DNA of 64,000 nt from Rhizophagus clarus (lineage: Eukaryota > Glomeromycota > Glomeromycetes > Glomerales > Glomeraceae): positions 310,001 through 374,000 of the forward strand of contig BLAL01000036.1 in the NCBI GenBank assembly GCA_015698045.1, given 5' to 3'. Numbering within the stretch: position 1 is the stretch's first letter; each line of letters opens with the position of its first letter. The notes below the pieces were generated by a model, which saw only the letters and a list, made by a program, of their open reading frames with translations, was not told the DNA's origin and ran no database searches. Below are positions 1-12,526 of this stretch, one piece after another. A program made the position numbers and the translations under genes.

Positions 1-770
1 TATTAATTTATTCATTAAAATATCCCCCTTTGATGTGTTTGGAAGATGAACTGATGAAATTAAACTAGGGTGAACTAACATAGTTATTGGATTTTTTTTT
101 TTTAAAAAAAAAAATTAATCCATATTTTTTTTTCGTAAGTCTTGCTTTTTTTTCGAAAATAATAGTTAATTACCTTCTTCCCAAGGGTGAACTTTTACAT
201 CAGACAAATGATATTTTAGCATATCATAAGTTTTCCACTCCCAAATATCAGTATTTATTACTTCTAATCTACCATTTGATTCTTCTGCCAATATTGATAA
301 TTCAAGTGCAAGTTTTTTATCTTTTTCTAATGCAATTATCTTTCGTGCGTTTGTATGATGTAAAAGTGCATATGTTAAGAATCCCCTTCCTAATAATTAA
401 TAATATTGAATCAAAGATGATCTTAAAAGAATGATTTAATAAATAAGAATACATAATTACCAGGTGATATTTCAATTATTGTCGCATTATCTGGAATTTC
501 CATGACTTTTACAATTTCAACTAAAAAAAACTAGGATCTTAAAGAAATAATTTTTATTACGAACTTATTGCATAATTATTTAAAAAACTTGCCTGCAGTC
601 TCCATATTATTAAGGTTGACTCGTTGTCTTCCCATTGCACGTGTCAATACTTTTGGAGTCCACATATCTAAATATCAAAGACAAACAATTGATTTTGCTT
701 ATTTCTGAAATTAACAGTTTAAAAGAAAAGGATACTATACGTTACTGTAAGTCTGTAAGGACGGAGTGTT
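1..770 (-). CDS. Mitochondrial transcription factor 1 / rRNA adenine dimethyltransferase-like (partial, 3' end outside window)
   Basis: Spliced minus-strand gene. I can phase exons at 593-667, 461-520, 174-389 and 1-50; a further upstream exon ends at about 746, and the true start is unresolved. The exons join in frame. They give a run like MGRQRVNLN followed by EISPGRGFLTYALL and IIALEKDKKL, the SAM-binding motif I and acidic-loop region of the KsgA/TFB1M/Mtf1 family, and then a VINTDIWEW segment and a PWEEV turn. The family either dimethylates the small-subunit rRNA of mitochondria or serves as the mitochondrial RNA polymerase specificity factor. The degenerate glycine motif (SPGRG rather than GPGxG) favours an Mtf1-like factor, but that is inference. 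The intron between 593 and 520 uses a GC donor in the context AG|GCAAGT. The 3' end lies beyond base 1. Confidence 0.72.
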
Positions 771-927
771 TACTTATTTAATTTTTGAAAAACTAAATTT
801 TTATGTTGATAATCTATACCAAAATGTTTGTATAACAACGTGTTTGAGTAACAATGAGAAGTACTCATCACGGTTATATAAAAAATATGTAGGAAATTAT
901 ATTTACCACGTAATTTTCATCTTAAAT

Positions 928-1601
928 ATGTCAAAAAAAGAACAAAAAGGTACTCGTTTCCCTTATTCTAATTATTCAAACTTTTTATTCAATAAAAACG
1001 TTTTTATAACCTTAGAAAAACTTGGTTAGAAATTGACGAGGCAACACGAAGAAAGAATATAGAAATTCACTTAAATGAGTTGGAAAAGGATAATTATCAA
1101 GAAATACCAGAACTTGAAATAGTAACAGGAACAATTTCAAAACCGCGTCGTGTTTCTGATTTAGCTGATACAAGTCAACGTAAATCGTGTCATTTTTTTT
1201 TAACATTTCAAATTTGCCTTTTTACTAGTACTTATTTAATATTTACTTTGTAGATAGAAAATCGAAACGAACGAAAAGTCAACATATAAAATCAATATCA
1301 AAAAGAAGTTTTAAAGCTTTATTAGATGAATCGGTAACATTTAAAATATATTGTTAATTCAATATATTATTTTTAAATTTATTAAAATATTTCTTTTTTA
1401 TAGAGAATCGCAGAGAAACCACTAGATATTCCAACGTATTTAACAGCGGCGGCTAAACCATCTAGATATCCTCCAAGGAAATTTTGTTCAGTGTGTGGAT
1501 TTATCTCAGCTTATGCTTGTAAAAAATGTGGAATGAAATATTGTAGCTTAAAATGTAAGGAAACTCATGAAGAAACGAGATGTATGAAATATACTGTCTA
1601 A
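928..1601 (+). CDS. VPS71: VPS71/ZNHIT1 HIT-type zinc finger protein, SWR1 chromatin-remodelling complex
   Basis: Four exons (928-949, 1030-1179, 1254-1333, 1404-1601) with GT-AG introns of 70-80 nt give a 149-residue protein, close to the about 154 residues of animal ZNHIT1. It has a short basic N-terminus, a helix (EIDEATRRKN), a basic RKSKRTKSQHIKS stretch ending in SFKALLDE, and a C-terminal HIT finger: CSVCGF, CKKCGMKYC, C, H and ETRCMKYTV, with all eight Cys/His zinc ligands present. The ETRCxKxTV ending is the family signature. The family product is a subunit of SWR1/SRCAP, which exchanges H2A for H2A.Z in nucleosomes. The first exon is only 22 nt; the start is the first ATG in phase with the downstream exons. 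It is convergent with the synaptobrevin gene, whose 3' end is about 350 bp away. Confidence 0.88.
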
Positions 1602-1951
1602 ATTATTTCCATGAAATACACACCTTAACCTTTTGTTAATATCTTTTATTTTAATCACGCCTTTGTTTTCTAAAAGAAATTTTTCTTTGACATTTTTCAT
1701 TTCTCAAGAGATATACCGTATTTATTATACAGATAAGCAAAATAATATAATAATAAAATAAAAAAGTTCGTAATTTCTATCTATTCTTTTTTTTCAATCC
1801 CAATTAGAAAAATTAAAAAAAATTAAATGAGAACCATTAAGAACGCGAGTAGGTACGTATGAATTATGGAGGAAGTGAATAAATAAGTGTATAGACAATA
1901 ATATTATACACAATAAATAATTAAATAATTATACAAAAAATTGGCTTTATC

Positions 1952-2533
1952 TTAGATTTTTCCTTGAAATTTAAGAACGGTTGGAACTTTAAATTGTCAG
2001 ATAAAAAGAAAGAATTATTTATGATGAAATATTTTTTTTTTTAACAATGCATAAAATAAATATTGACTTACCGATGATGGCAGCTAAAATGAGAAGTATT
2101 GTAATGGTTAAAATAACGGTCATCTTAGTATTTTTCCACCACATATTTCTACGAACTTTTGAAGAGCTAGTTTTAAACACTGTAGCGGAATCTGATAGCA
2201 TAACTATAAAAATAGTAATAATAATTTTTAGTTATAAAAAAAGTAAAGGACCAAAAAGAGAGAATTACTTTCTTTGTACGTCATATGACATATACCTGTT
2301 TGTTCTTCTAACTCTTCTAATTTTTTCCCTCTATTAGCAAGGTCCTGAAGAGTTTTTTGCATTTCACCCTTCGTACTGTCAATCTGTGCCTGCACCATTT
2401 CGATTTTACTTTGACCAGAGGCTTTTTCGGATGACCTGTCAACATAATAAAAAGTTTCGTATACTTTATTTAACAAGGAAAAGTTTCCTTACTGTTATAA
2501 TTTTATTTTATAATCGTAAGGCGAAACTTACAT
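1952..2533 (-). CDS. SNC1: Synaptobrevin/VAMP-type v-SNARE
   Basis: Exons on the minus strand at 2532-2533, 2296-2435, 2072-2203 and 1952-1986 total 309 nt, giving 102 residues. A short N-terminus is followed by an R-SNARE heptad region (QAQIDSTKGEMQKTLQDLANRG, with the zero-layer Arg in ANRGKK), then KVRRNMWWKN, the membrane-proximal signature of synaptobrevins, and a single C-terminal transmembrane helix (TVILTITILLILAAII). The product is a tail-anchored v-SNARE driving fusion of secretory or endosomal vesicles. The start codon appears to be split by an intron: exon 1 ends ..AT before GTAAGT, and exon 2 begins with G followed by TCATCCGAA after GACAG. The gene symbol follows the yeast name for this family; the exact paralogue is not provable here. 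Confidence 0.85.
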
Positions 2534-4600
2534 CTTTGACTAATAAACTTTTGAAGAAAAAATTATAGACAATTGCGGCGGTGTTCTCTCGTTACGTTAT
2601 ATTATTTTGCCACTACGGATATCTTAAGAAAAGAACTTATAAATAAGTAATTGTTAAATGAAATTTCTTTTAAATTTTTTTTTTTGATCCTATTATTAGT
2701 CGTGTAGTACTGACTGGATCTATACGGTAAACTCTACTATTATTCTAGTTAGTTTAGCATCTAGATTGTGGCTAATGTAAATATAAATCTTTACTTTATA
2801 AATCTGGGAATCCATTATAAAATGGCTTTTCGAAATTTAAGCGATTAAATAAATTTCTTGTATCAAACGGAATATATCAAAAAAAAACAAACGAATTACA
2901 AAACTTGGATTAATACATGATTTTTATATATATAAAACTAAGCCATTCATTACGATTTTTTTTTTTTTTTACTGATGAGGCTTTTTGACAATTCGCCATT
3001 TTATTAAAAATTAAAAACCTGAACTTAATGATCAATCGGTTTTCATAAAATATCAATAAAATAATCGAAAATGACAACGCGCCACTTTTCCAAACGAGAA
3101 ACGCCATGTTAAAAATATAACGATTTCGATTTATTAATTTTATTTATTTTACAAATAAGAAGAGGACATTCTTTTTTAAATTCGAGAAATTTTAAAATTA
3201 GAATTGTAATCTTACATACATAATTGTTTATTTTAAAATAAATAAGGTTTTTCATTTTCTCTTTTCCATTTTAATTAACGAACCATAAACATTTTCGAAT
3301 AACGATACCGTAGGCGGATTAGCGTAACGCCAGTTGGGATGAGGCGGTCAATATTTAAGAATTACACCCCTGATTAGCATTGTATACTTTGACACCATCC
3401 TATTTTGGAAAAAGAAAGGGGCTGGTAGAACTTGTGAAATGTATTTATAGGAAAAGAACAATTAACTAGACCATTTAATTCTTCATTCATTTCTCGGCTT
3501 TTCCAAGGTTATTTCGGTGATTGTACGTCAAATACCGCCGTACATAATACATGCGATCGGATTTTGCTAGCAGAATCTTTTCCTTTATATTTTCATTTGA
3601 CTCAAATGTAAAGCACTTTTTTTCTCTAGCCTTGATAACCCTTTATTTATCTGGTATAACCGGAGAAAAATGATGACGAATATATCAAAATCATTTTTGA
3701 TTATCGCAGAATAGTACAATAATTTATTTTTAATTTTTTATTATCGCAAAATTTTGATTGGTTTAAGATATTTCTTTCGGAAAAAAATTAAAATTCCATA
3801 ACCAATCAATTAATCAGTTTTGCAAATCATTTGTCTTGTAATTTCTGATTATCGGAAATTCCGTATTTGAAATTACCTAAGGATAATGTCATAAAATCAA
3901 AAGAAGTTTTTTTTAAGTATTCTTTACTTTATATTTGGGAATGTATTCAGATAAAAATAGAGAATGAGATGCTCTCAATTTTATTTTATAGTACAAGTAC
4001 GTACAGATAAATGTGATGTTTAAAGCTAAAGTTTAAGAAAGATTTTGAGATTACTTTTGAAATCCACAAAGCAGTTTTTTTTAGTAATTTAAAACTGTAA
4101 ATGTAAATCATAATTCTTGAACTATGAACCAATTTTTGTAGCTTATGTTTTCCTAATTATAAATTGAGTATTGCTAAATATCACCACCAGTAATTATCAT
4201 TTATACTGCTGTTTAATTCTAATTATAATTTTGCTAAAGTTGAAAATCATTTGTTAAAAAAATTTTGATTTAATAATTTAAGTTGTGTAAAAAAAATTCA
4301 TGGTACAGTATTCTCTTTAAATGTATAGTATACATATATAATTAAAGTTATCCAAAATTAACTGAATTTGCCAATTAATAATTCATAATTCTGGTTAAAT
4401 TTTTCTTAATTCTGGTTGAATTTGTAATGCTAACCTAAATTACATTAAAATTGAAATCTTTAGATTATAAATAATATTGCATTAATATAACTGTTAATTA
4501 AAAATATAATAAAAAACATAATAATTATTAAAAAATATTAATAAAAAGTACAAATATTTCGAAATTTACCTTTGAAATTATTAGTAAAAAATCAAAATTA
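2534..4600. other. AT-rich intergenic stretch, no gene seen
   Basis: Only short open frames without domain signal. The patch at about 3300-3560 is less AT-rich and might be a promoter or 5' region, but I see no coding support on either strand. Bases 3700-4600 are low-complexity AT with scattered homopolymers. Confidence 0.5.
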
Positions 4601-4619
4601 TGCCAAAATTCTAATAAAG

Positions 4620-4787
4620 TATTTGTATTTACTATGCTGAAACTATACCAAAATGCCAAAATGCTGAAACAGTTTTGGCAGTTTTGGTAGTTTTAGTATT
4701 TCAGCATTTTGGCAATTTTGGCATTATGTAGGGATTTTTGACTTTTAGCATTAGACCAAATGAGTTTTGGCAGCAGGCAATCTTAAT
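4620..4787. repeat. Decayed terminus of the TAAGGTTGC hAT family
   Basis: The stretch contains degenerate direct and inverted copies of GCCGAAAC-like words (tgccaaaat, tgctgaaac, agttttggcag). It ends in ttggcagcaggcaatctta, a mutated form of the TTCGGCAAGCAACCTTA terminus of the intact hAT copies at 35511-40284 and 41445-46226. The order of the words (a palindromic GCCGAAAY block, then a spacer equivalent to GGCACTATGTATGAG, then the terminal repeat) matches the transposase-distal end of those elements. Confidence 0.7.
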
Positions 4788-4984
4788 TATTGCAGAAAAT
4801 ATTATTACAGAAGATATTATTACAGAAGATATTATTGAAGTGAAAAATATTATTAAGATAGAAAAACTAATATTAGCAGATGATATGGTTGAAAAAAAAA
4901 TGCATTTGAAGAATTTCTTATTAATAAAAAAAATTCAGATTTATTAAATCTTCAAATTAAAAATAAAAAGGAAGGGTCAAAACT

Positions 4985-6935
4985 CTGCAGTTGGATATAT
5001 AATTAGAGTGAATGAGTAAGTCATTCAACAGATTCAAAAAAATACATATTTGTGTGTAATAAAAAATTAGAAAGTAGTGAAAATTGTAATACAAAAATTA
5101 AAACATTAGGTCTAACAGATAATATAATTAGTCATCTTGGTCAAAAACATAAAATTTATAAACATTCTAAACTTCCATCTTCAATACCATCTACAAAGCA
5201 AGTAAAAATTAATAATTACATTATTTTGTCAGATTCAATTTCACAAATGATACCAGATCAACAGAAATATTTGGAAACCTTACTATTTGAGTGGCTTATT
5301 CTAAATTTTCAACCACTTTACCTTTTAAAATTACTTTCTTTTCATCAATTTATCAATACATTAAATGAAAATTTCAAACTTCCAAATAATAAAAAATTTT
5401 GAAAAAGAATTTTTGATATATATGAATTTTCACAAAAGCAATTTAAACAATATATTCATGAAAATTCAAATTCAGTTTCTCTTACTTGTGATCTTTGGAC
5501 TTCTCATAATAAGCAAGAATTTCTTAGTGTTACTTGTTATTTAATTACACCTGATTTTAAGATAAAAAAAATAACTTTGACTATTAGATATATGCTGTAT
5601 CCTCACACTGGAGATGCTATTCAAAAAGAATTAAAGAAAATTATTTTAGAATGGGAATTGCAAGATAAAGGTTTTTTTTGTATTACTGATAATACAGCTA
5701 GTATGAAAAAATATCTTAATCAAATTTCTTAGTTATAAAGATTATTATGCACTGTGCATACAATTCAATTGGTTGTAGGAAAAGGGTTGCTTGCTGTTAA
5801 GGTTCTAATTGTACATGCAAAAAGATTAATTAATTTTTTTACTTTACTAAAATAAAATAAACGTCTTTTTGATACACAAAAAAAAATTCTGAAGATTCAG
5901 AAGAAGATGGAGATTTGCATACAATCTTTATAGGGCAATTACTGATGTTGAGATATGTTGGTTAAGTACATTTATAGCATGGGAAAGATTAATTATTTTA
6001 AAACCTTATATTGATATTGTAATTTCATCATTAAATGTAAGTAAAGATTGTAATACAAAAGTTAATGCAAAAAGATTAATGAAAATTAATCTAACTAATG
6101 ATGAATGGAATACTATAAGAGATTTATTTGAAATTTTAGATCTTTTTGCTGAATTAACTGAAAAGTTAAAAGACACAAAATATGTAACAATGAGTTATAT
6201 ATATCCAGGTATTGCTAGACTTAAAAGATGTTTTCGTTCAACAAAGAATTTAATAATAATAATCTAGATTTAAAAACAAATGATGATGCATTTGAAGATC
6301 ATCAATTTAAAAAAGTTAATGAAAATGATAAACCTGAAGCGAAACAAAAAATTAAGATAAATATTCCTGTCAATACTAGTGGTCTTTTAAATAATATCAA
6401 AGTGAATTTATATAAAGCACTTGAAAAATACTATGAAATAATTGAAAAAGAGGTATTAGTTATAACATTATTAAATCTATGTAAGAAAAAAATGAAATTT
6501 GTAGATGAAAATAAAAAAAAATTTGCAAAAAATAGTTTTGATAAGGTTTATGAATTGGTAAAAATTGATACCAATATTCAACAAGAATCACATAAACTAA
6601 AACTGAAAAAGAGAAAACTATTAAAAGGGTATGTTTATAAGGAGAGTTTATTTTCAGGATAATGAATATGATAATACCCAAACTGAAGACAATAAAATAG
6701 AAAGATATTTAGTAATAGGCAAATTCAAAGTGATCAAGATCGATTAAAATGATGGAATGTAAATAAAGTTTAATATCCAATTTTAGTACATATGACATGA
6801 AAATATTTATCAATTTAAGTAATATCAGGGACAAGTGAAAGGGTTTTTAGTGATATTGGATTAATAATGTCTGCAAAAAAAATGAGAATAAAGGAGAATT
6901 TGTTTGAAGCTTTAATTTTTTTGAAATTTAGTAGA
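4985..6935 (+). pseudogene. Decayed hAT transposase with BED finger
   Basis: Reading across frames gives recognisable hAT blocks in order: a BED-type finger (C-x-C near 5050, then HLGQKH near 5140), a central LWTSHNKQEFLSVTCYLI block (about 5495-5550), TGDAIQKELKKII (about 5610), DNTASMKKYLNQIS (about 5690), a CTVHTIQL block matching the usual C-AH--NL motif (about 5750), and the C-terminal dimerisation domain GTSERVFSDIGLIMSAKKMR (about 6830-6890). Stops and frameshifts separate these blocks, so it is not functional. It belongs to a different hAT lineage from the intact copies, because the BED and hATC residues differ widely. Terminal repeats for this copy were not identified. Confidence 0.75.
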
Positions 6936-6944
6936 TGGAATGTT

Positions 6945-7564
6945 TATCGCTGTTTTCGAATTACTGTGATCAGCGGCTTTTTTTTATATAAATAAAATTG
7001 ATTTTGGATTACACAAATTAAAATCACTTTTTACTATAAATATCATGGATATCATTTGATCTGTGTAATGTTAAGCCACTATTATACAAACTTTACTAAT
7101 ATTTTTTTTATTGTTCGTGCTTTTTTACCACAATAGCTTATAAACTGATTTCTCCGATTCCTAGAGACTGATTCCTAAAAACTGATTTCTAAAAACCAAT
7201 TCCTAACGATTCTAAAAGTTCACTACTAAGTAACAGGTAATATTTTTTTATTTTATTAGTTTTTTTTTCTTTTTTTTGTTTCTTTCCTTTTTTTTTATTT
7301 CTAATTATTTTTTTTATTTAGATCTTTAGTTTTTAATAAATAAAAAAACACATTGTAAAACATCTTATAAACATAATAAAGAATGTTAAAGGTGTCAAGT
7401 TTAGTGTTTTTTAAGAAAAATATTTATAAAAAGTGTTTTTTGTATGTATTTAATAAGAGTATTTTTGATAAATTAATTGTTTTCAGTTGTTTTCAGCTAT
7501 TTTTGGTATTTTTTTTTAATTGATCAACAAATCACCTAATCACAGCAATTCGAAAATAGCGATA
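6945..7564. mobile_element. Tc1/mariner-like MITE (about 620 bp) with TA flanks
   Basis: The two ends are inverted repeats of about 26 bp: tatcgctgttttcgaatta.. on the left and ..caattcgaaaatagcgata on the right, with two substitutions. TA dinucleotides at both outermost positions fit a TA target duplication. There is no coding capacity. The interior carries a short run of near-repeats built on actgatttctaaaaac (about 7140-7215) and T-rich tracts. It lies immediately downstream of the decayed hAT gene. Confidence 0.65.
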
Positions 7565-8322
7565 ATAATGATACTTAAATTTGTGTTATTAGTTAAATAA
7601 TTTACATCTATAATTTGTGAATTGAAAGATTATTCAGTTGTTTATCATTAACAATTAATAAAATAAGTGATATAAATAATACGGCACTTTGTTTTGTTGA
7701 ATCATAAAATTTCTTATTAATTATTTTTATTAGAAATCAAAATAAATACAAATTATTAAATAATTATTTATTATCCTAGGATAATTCAGATTATTCTAGG
7801 ATGATTATTCAGATTATTCGTTATCCTATTTAATAGGATAATCCAGATTTTAAAATTTTTAAACAGATTATCCTATATTATTTATAGAATAATCTGATGA
7901 GAAACTCTATTTATAAACCTCATTCTTGTTGAGAATGATAATTTGAAGAAACTTACAGAAGGAAAATTTAACAGATTCTAAAAAGGAAATAAGGACCATT
8001 CTTTCAAAGATTACACTTATATCATCATAGATTCTTCATATTTAGTTATGAAATAGATAATGGATGAAAACTTAAATGAATTAATGGCATATTTAATAGT
8101 ACAAGTTATTCTTAGAACTTAAGAATATTTCTTATTCTCAATTGATTTTTTGTTTATAAACATAAATCCTATAAAAGTATCCTGTTTGATGAACCATCAG
8201 GAAATTTTATAGTGCGAAAAGTTGCGCACGATTACGTATCATAATATTTTGTAAGTTTCCAGACCTGCCGCAAGTTTGCGGAAGAGTAATATTTTATAAC
8301 TTTTTAAAATATTTTGAAATAT
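7565..8322. repeat. AT-rich DNA with AGGATAATC inverted repeats and the Polinton target repeat
   Basis: About 7770-7905 is made of interleaved inverted words (cctaggataattcagattat, ggataatccagatt, cagattatccta) that would fold back. No gene is seen. From about 8190 a dispersed repeat starts with catcaggaaattttatag and contains gtttccagacctgc; it reappears on the other side of the Polinton (25990-26090) and, in its first part, at about 40611. The Polinton inserted inside this repeat. Confidence 0.55.
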
Positions 8323-8716
8323 TATGAAGTAGGGTATATTTGGGGGTAGTGTTCCGCACAAATCAAATTAGACCAAATCAGGTTAGATTTGAAATTTGAT
8401 TTGATCAAATCAAATCTGAAAAGTTTGAATTTGGATTTGAATCAAACCATTCAAATCTGATTTGAAATTTGATTTGAATTTGATTTGATTTGATTTAAAT
8501 TTGATTCGATTCAAATCAAATTCAAATTCAAATCAAATCAAATTCATTCAAATAGATTTGTGATTTGGTTTGATTTGTTGAATTTTAAATAAAAAAATGC
8601 GTTTTGCAACGCAATATTAATAAAAAAATGTTGCGAAACGTATTTCTTTAGTGTGTTTAAGGAGGGTTGGACATCATGTGGTTGCAGTAACTACCAATAA
8701 TATTTACGGTAATTAC

Positions 8717-11199
8717 AGGACCCCGAATAATACCAATATAACTCACATACGGGTTTGCGTAGAGTTTATATGAAATTACTTTTTAAACCTACAAATTGAG
8801 TTTGCGTAGATCGGTCAATTTGGGATATTATGTTTGTGTAGAGTTTATAATAGATATACGTGGATTTATTTTTAAAAAATACTAATTTCGGTAAATTAAA
8901 TTACTCGGTATTTACCAAAATTTATTTTATTTTATTTATTTTTTCACTTTTTTTCGGTATTTTATACCAAATTTATTTATTTTTATTATTCTTTTTCGGG
9001 TTTTAATACCCTAATTCCAAAAGTCCGGTCGTGTTTTTCGCCCGGCAACACTACAAAAAATAAAAAAAAAAATAATTAATTTGTTAAAAAAAATACCGAA
9101 AAACACTTCACCCACCCTCCCTTACCTTAATTCCAAAAGTCCGGTCGTGCTTTTCGTCCGGCAACACTACAAAAAATAAAAAAAAAATCAATACTTAATT
9201 AATTAAAAAAAAACAACGAAACACCTCCCCCAACCCTCCCTTACCTTAATTCCAAAAGTCCGGTCGTGCTTTTCGTCTGGCAACACTACAAAAAAATAAA
9301 AAAAAAAACAATTAATTAGTTAAAAAAAATACCGAAAAACACTTCCCCCACCCTCCCTTACCTTAATTCCAAAAGTCCGGTCATGCTTTTCGTCCGGCAA
9401 CACTACAAAAAAATAAAAAAAAAGGTTAATACTTAATTAATTAAAAAAAAACAACGAAACACCTCCCCCAACCCTCCCTTACCTTAATTCCAAAAGTCTG
9501 GTCGTGCTTTTCGTCTGGCAACACTACAAAAAGTAAAAAAAAAAGTTAATACTTAATTAATTAAAAAAAAAAAAAACAACGAAACACCTCCCCCAACCCT
9601 CCCTTACCTTAATTCCAAAAGTCCGGTCGTGCTTTTCGTCTGGCAACACTACAAAAAAATAAAAAAAAAAACAATTAATTAGTTAAAAAAAATACCGAAA
9701 AACACTTCCCCCACCCTCCCTTACCTTAATTCCAAAAGTCCGGTCATGCTTTTCGTCCGGAAACACTACAAAAAAATAAAAAAAAAGGTTAATACTTAAT
9801 TAATTAAGAAAAACAACGAAACACCTCCCCCAACCCTCCCTTACCTTAATTCCAAAAGACCAGTCGTGCTTTTCGTCTGGCAACACTACAAAAAGTAAAA
9901 AAAAAAGTTAATACTTAATTAATTAAAGAAAAAAACAACGAAACACCTCCCCCAACCCCTCCCTTACCTTAATTCCAAAAGTCCGGTCGTGCTTTTCGTC
10001 CGGCAACACTACAAAAAAATAAAAAAAAATAATTAATTAAATAGTTAAAAAAAACACCGAAAAACACTTCCCCACCCTCCCTTACCTTAATTCCAAAAGT
10101 CCGGTCGTGCTTTTCGTCCGGCAACACTACAAAAAAATAAAAAAAAAACAATTAATTAGTTAAAAAAAATACCGAAAAACACTTCCCCCACCCTCCCTTA
10201 CCTTAATTCCAAAAGTCTGGTCGTGCTTTTCGTCCGGCAACACTACAAAAAAATAAAAAAAAAAACAATTAATTAGTTAAAAAAAATACCGAAAAACACT
10301 TCCCCCACCCTCCCTTACCTTAATTCCAAAAGTCCGGTCATGCTTTTCGTCCGGCAACACTACAAAAAAATAAAAAAAAAGGTTAATACTTAATTAATTA
10401 AAAAAAAACAACGAAACACCTCCCCCAACCCTCCCTTACCTTAATTCCAAAAGTCTGGTCGTGCTTTTCGTCTGGCAACACTACAAAAAGTAAAAAAAAA
10501 AGTTAATACTTAATTAATTAAAGAAAAAAACAACGAAACACCTCCCCCAACCCCTCCCTTACCTTAATTCCAAAAGTCCGGTCGTGCTTTTCGTCCGGCA
10601 ACACTACAAAAAAATAAAAAAAAAATAATTAATTAAATAGTTAAAAAAAACACCGAAAAACACTTCCCCACCCTCCCTTACCTTAATTCCAAAAGTCCGG
10701 TCGTGCTTTTCGTCCGGCAACACTACAAAAAGTAAAAAAAAAGTTAATACTTAAATTAATTAAAAAAAAAACAACGAAACACCTCCCCCAACCCCTCCCT
10801 TACCTTAATTCCAAAAGTCCGGTCGTGCCTTTCGTCCGGCAACACTACAAAAAATAAAAATAAAAAATAATTAATTAATTAGTTAAAAAAAACACCGAAA
10901 AACATTTCTCACCCTCCCTTACCTTAATTCCAAAAGTCCGGTCGTGCTTTTCGTCCGGCAACACTACAAAAAGTAAAAAAAAAAGTTAATACTTAATTAA
11001 TTAAAAAAAAAATAACGAAACACCTTCCCCAACCCCTCCCTTACCTTAATTCCAAAAGTCCGGTCGTGCCTTTCGTCCGGCAACACTACAAAAATAAACT
11101 GATAAATGATTAAAAAAAATGATCGGATATTCGGATTATCTGATTAGATCGGCAAGTCACATGACCCTGCCTTTATACATTAGTATTGTTCGGGGTCCT
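8717..11199. mobile_element. Second-level nested element with AGGACCCCGAA termini
   Basis: Inverted ends aggaccccgaataata and tattgttcggggtcct, flanked by an exact 8-bp GTAATTAC (8709-8716 and 11200-11207), again a hAT-like target length. The duplication is itself palindromic, so the exact boundary could be shifted by a base. About 2.5 kb, no coding sequence; most of the interior is a minisatellite. A related end (ttgttcgggatcctg) occurs at about 56970. Confidence 0.78.
9000..11095. repeat. Minisatellite, about 18 units of 113-127 bp
   Basis: Each unit contains ccttaccttaattccaaaag, then tccggtcgtgcttttcgtcc, then ggcaacactac, an A-rich tract, a ttaattaatt spacer and a C-rich cacctcccccaaccctccc block. 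Units alternate between subtypes (for example accgaaaaacac versus acgaaacacc), suggesting expansion of a dimer or trimer. No CRISPR character: units are long, spacers are not unique, and the host is a eukaryote. Confidence 0.9.
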
Positions 11200-12526
11200 G
11201 TAATTACGTTTAACCAGGTCATGTATATTTAATTCGATTTGATTTGGATTTGATTTGGATTTGTCAGATTTGATTCGGATTTGATTGAATTAGTTTAAGC
11301 TAATTTGAATTTGATTTGAAATCGAATCAAATCTTTTTTTTTTAATTTGGATTTGAACTCAAATCTTGTTTTGAAGTTTGGATTTGATTTGCAAATCAAA
11401 ATTATCAAATCGAATCAAATCAAACTTCAAATCAAATCCGAATTGATTTGATTTGACCAAATCGTTTGCGGAACACTATTTGGGGGTTCTGGGACAAAAT
11501 TACCATATAGCTATAAAAGGAGTAAGCCCCTCCCAGCTTAATTCCTGATATAGAAATTTAAGTAATCTATTTTAGGAACCAAACCCATATTTGCCCAGCA
11601 AGAAACATATCGAAAACTAATATAGAATTCAGACTTAAAATCAAGCTGGGCTCAAATCCTGTTAACATACCCATCATGCCCAAATTTGATGTTTAAAAGC
11701 CAAAGGAGAGCACCATCATTGTTAACGAGCTGGCCAAATTTTAATTCCAAATAAGATAACAAAAAAAGTATGCCATCCAGCTTGCCACCAAAAAGTCAGA
11801 TGAGCATCGATGACCAAAGTGTCCGAGCATGCTCATCTGATGGTCCTTCAAGCAAAATAAGCATACCAGATTTAATGTTATCCTAGAATGAATTCTAAAA
11901 CTGATTCATTGTAGTAAACAAAATAAAAAATTTACACCTAAGCCTGTCTTAGGTGTAAATTTTTTTGTATACGAATAACTAAACCAAAAAGCTATAGCAT
12001 AAGTTCTATCATACAAATATTTTCCAATATACAGGAAACCAATCTGAAGTCATTTCCTTTACACAATCATTAGGGCAAAAAGTCCAACCTTAGGTGTAAA
12101 AAAAAATTTCACCCGGCTAAGTCTAACATTAGGTGTAAATTTTTTGTATACGAATAACTAAACCAAAAAAGCTATAGCATAAGTTCTATCATACCAATAA
12201 TATTTCAATATACAGGAAACCATTCTGAAGTCATTTCCTTTACGCAAACATTAGGACAAAAGTCAAACCTTAGGTGTAAAAAAAAATTTCACCTAACTAA
12301 GTCTCACTATTAGGGTAGGCAGAGCAAGTATACAAGATATGTTCACGAGAAAGTATAACCATGAGGTGAAAAAAAAATCCTCCCAATAGCATACTACTTA
12401 GGTAGCAAGAGAAAACAAGCATGAGGAGGAGCAGAGCGATGACGAATGCACGTTTGATATAGGAGAATAAGTATAAGCAGGCAAAGCTCTTTAAGGCGAC
12501 GCCAGTGAATACGCATTCGACAGGAG

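Larger units (their letters stand above)
8347..11478. mobile_element. Non-autonomous hAT element inserted in the Polinton left TIR
   Basis: Ends are TAGTGTTCCGCA / TGCGGAACACTA, a perfect 12-bp inverted repeat. It is flanked by an exact 8-bp duplication TTTGGGGG (8339-8346 and 11479-11486), the target length of hAT elements. The right Polinton TIR supplies the empty site, where tttggggg occurs once. Subterminal zones (8370-8590, 11225-11460) are dense in the words caaatcaaat/gatttgattt in both orientations. There is no transposase. Without the second nested element it is about 640 bp. Confidence 0.88.

Noticed and set aside
2910-3107. 65-aa minus-strand protein near 3 kb
   Set aside because: No domain, an AT-rich Lys/Ile-rich tail, and no splice partners.
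9969-10151. 60-aa Phe-rich protein
   Set aside because: Lies entirely in the minisatellite and repeats with it.
9000-11095. CRISPR array
   Set aside because: Units of about 120 bp are repeated throughout with no unique spacers, inside a eukaryotic transposon; it is a minisatellite.
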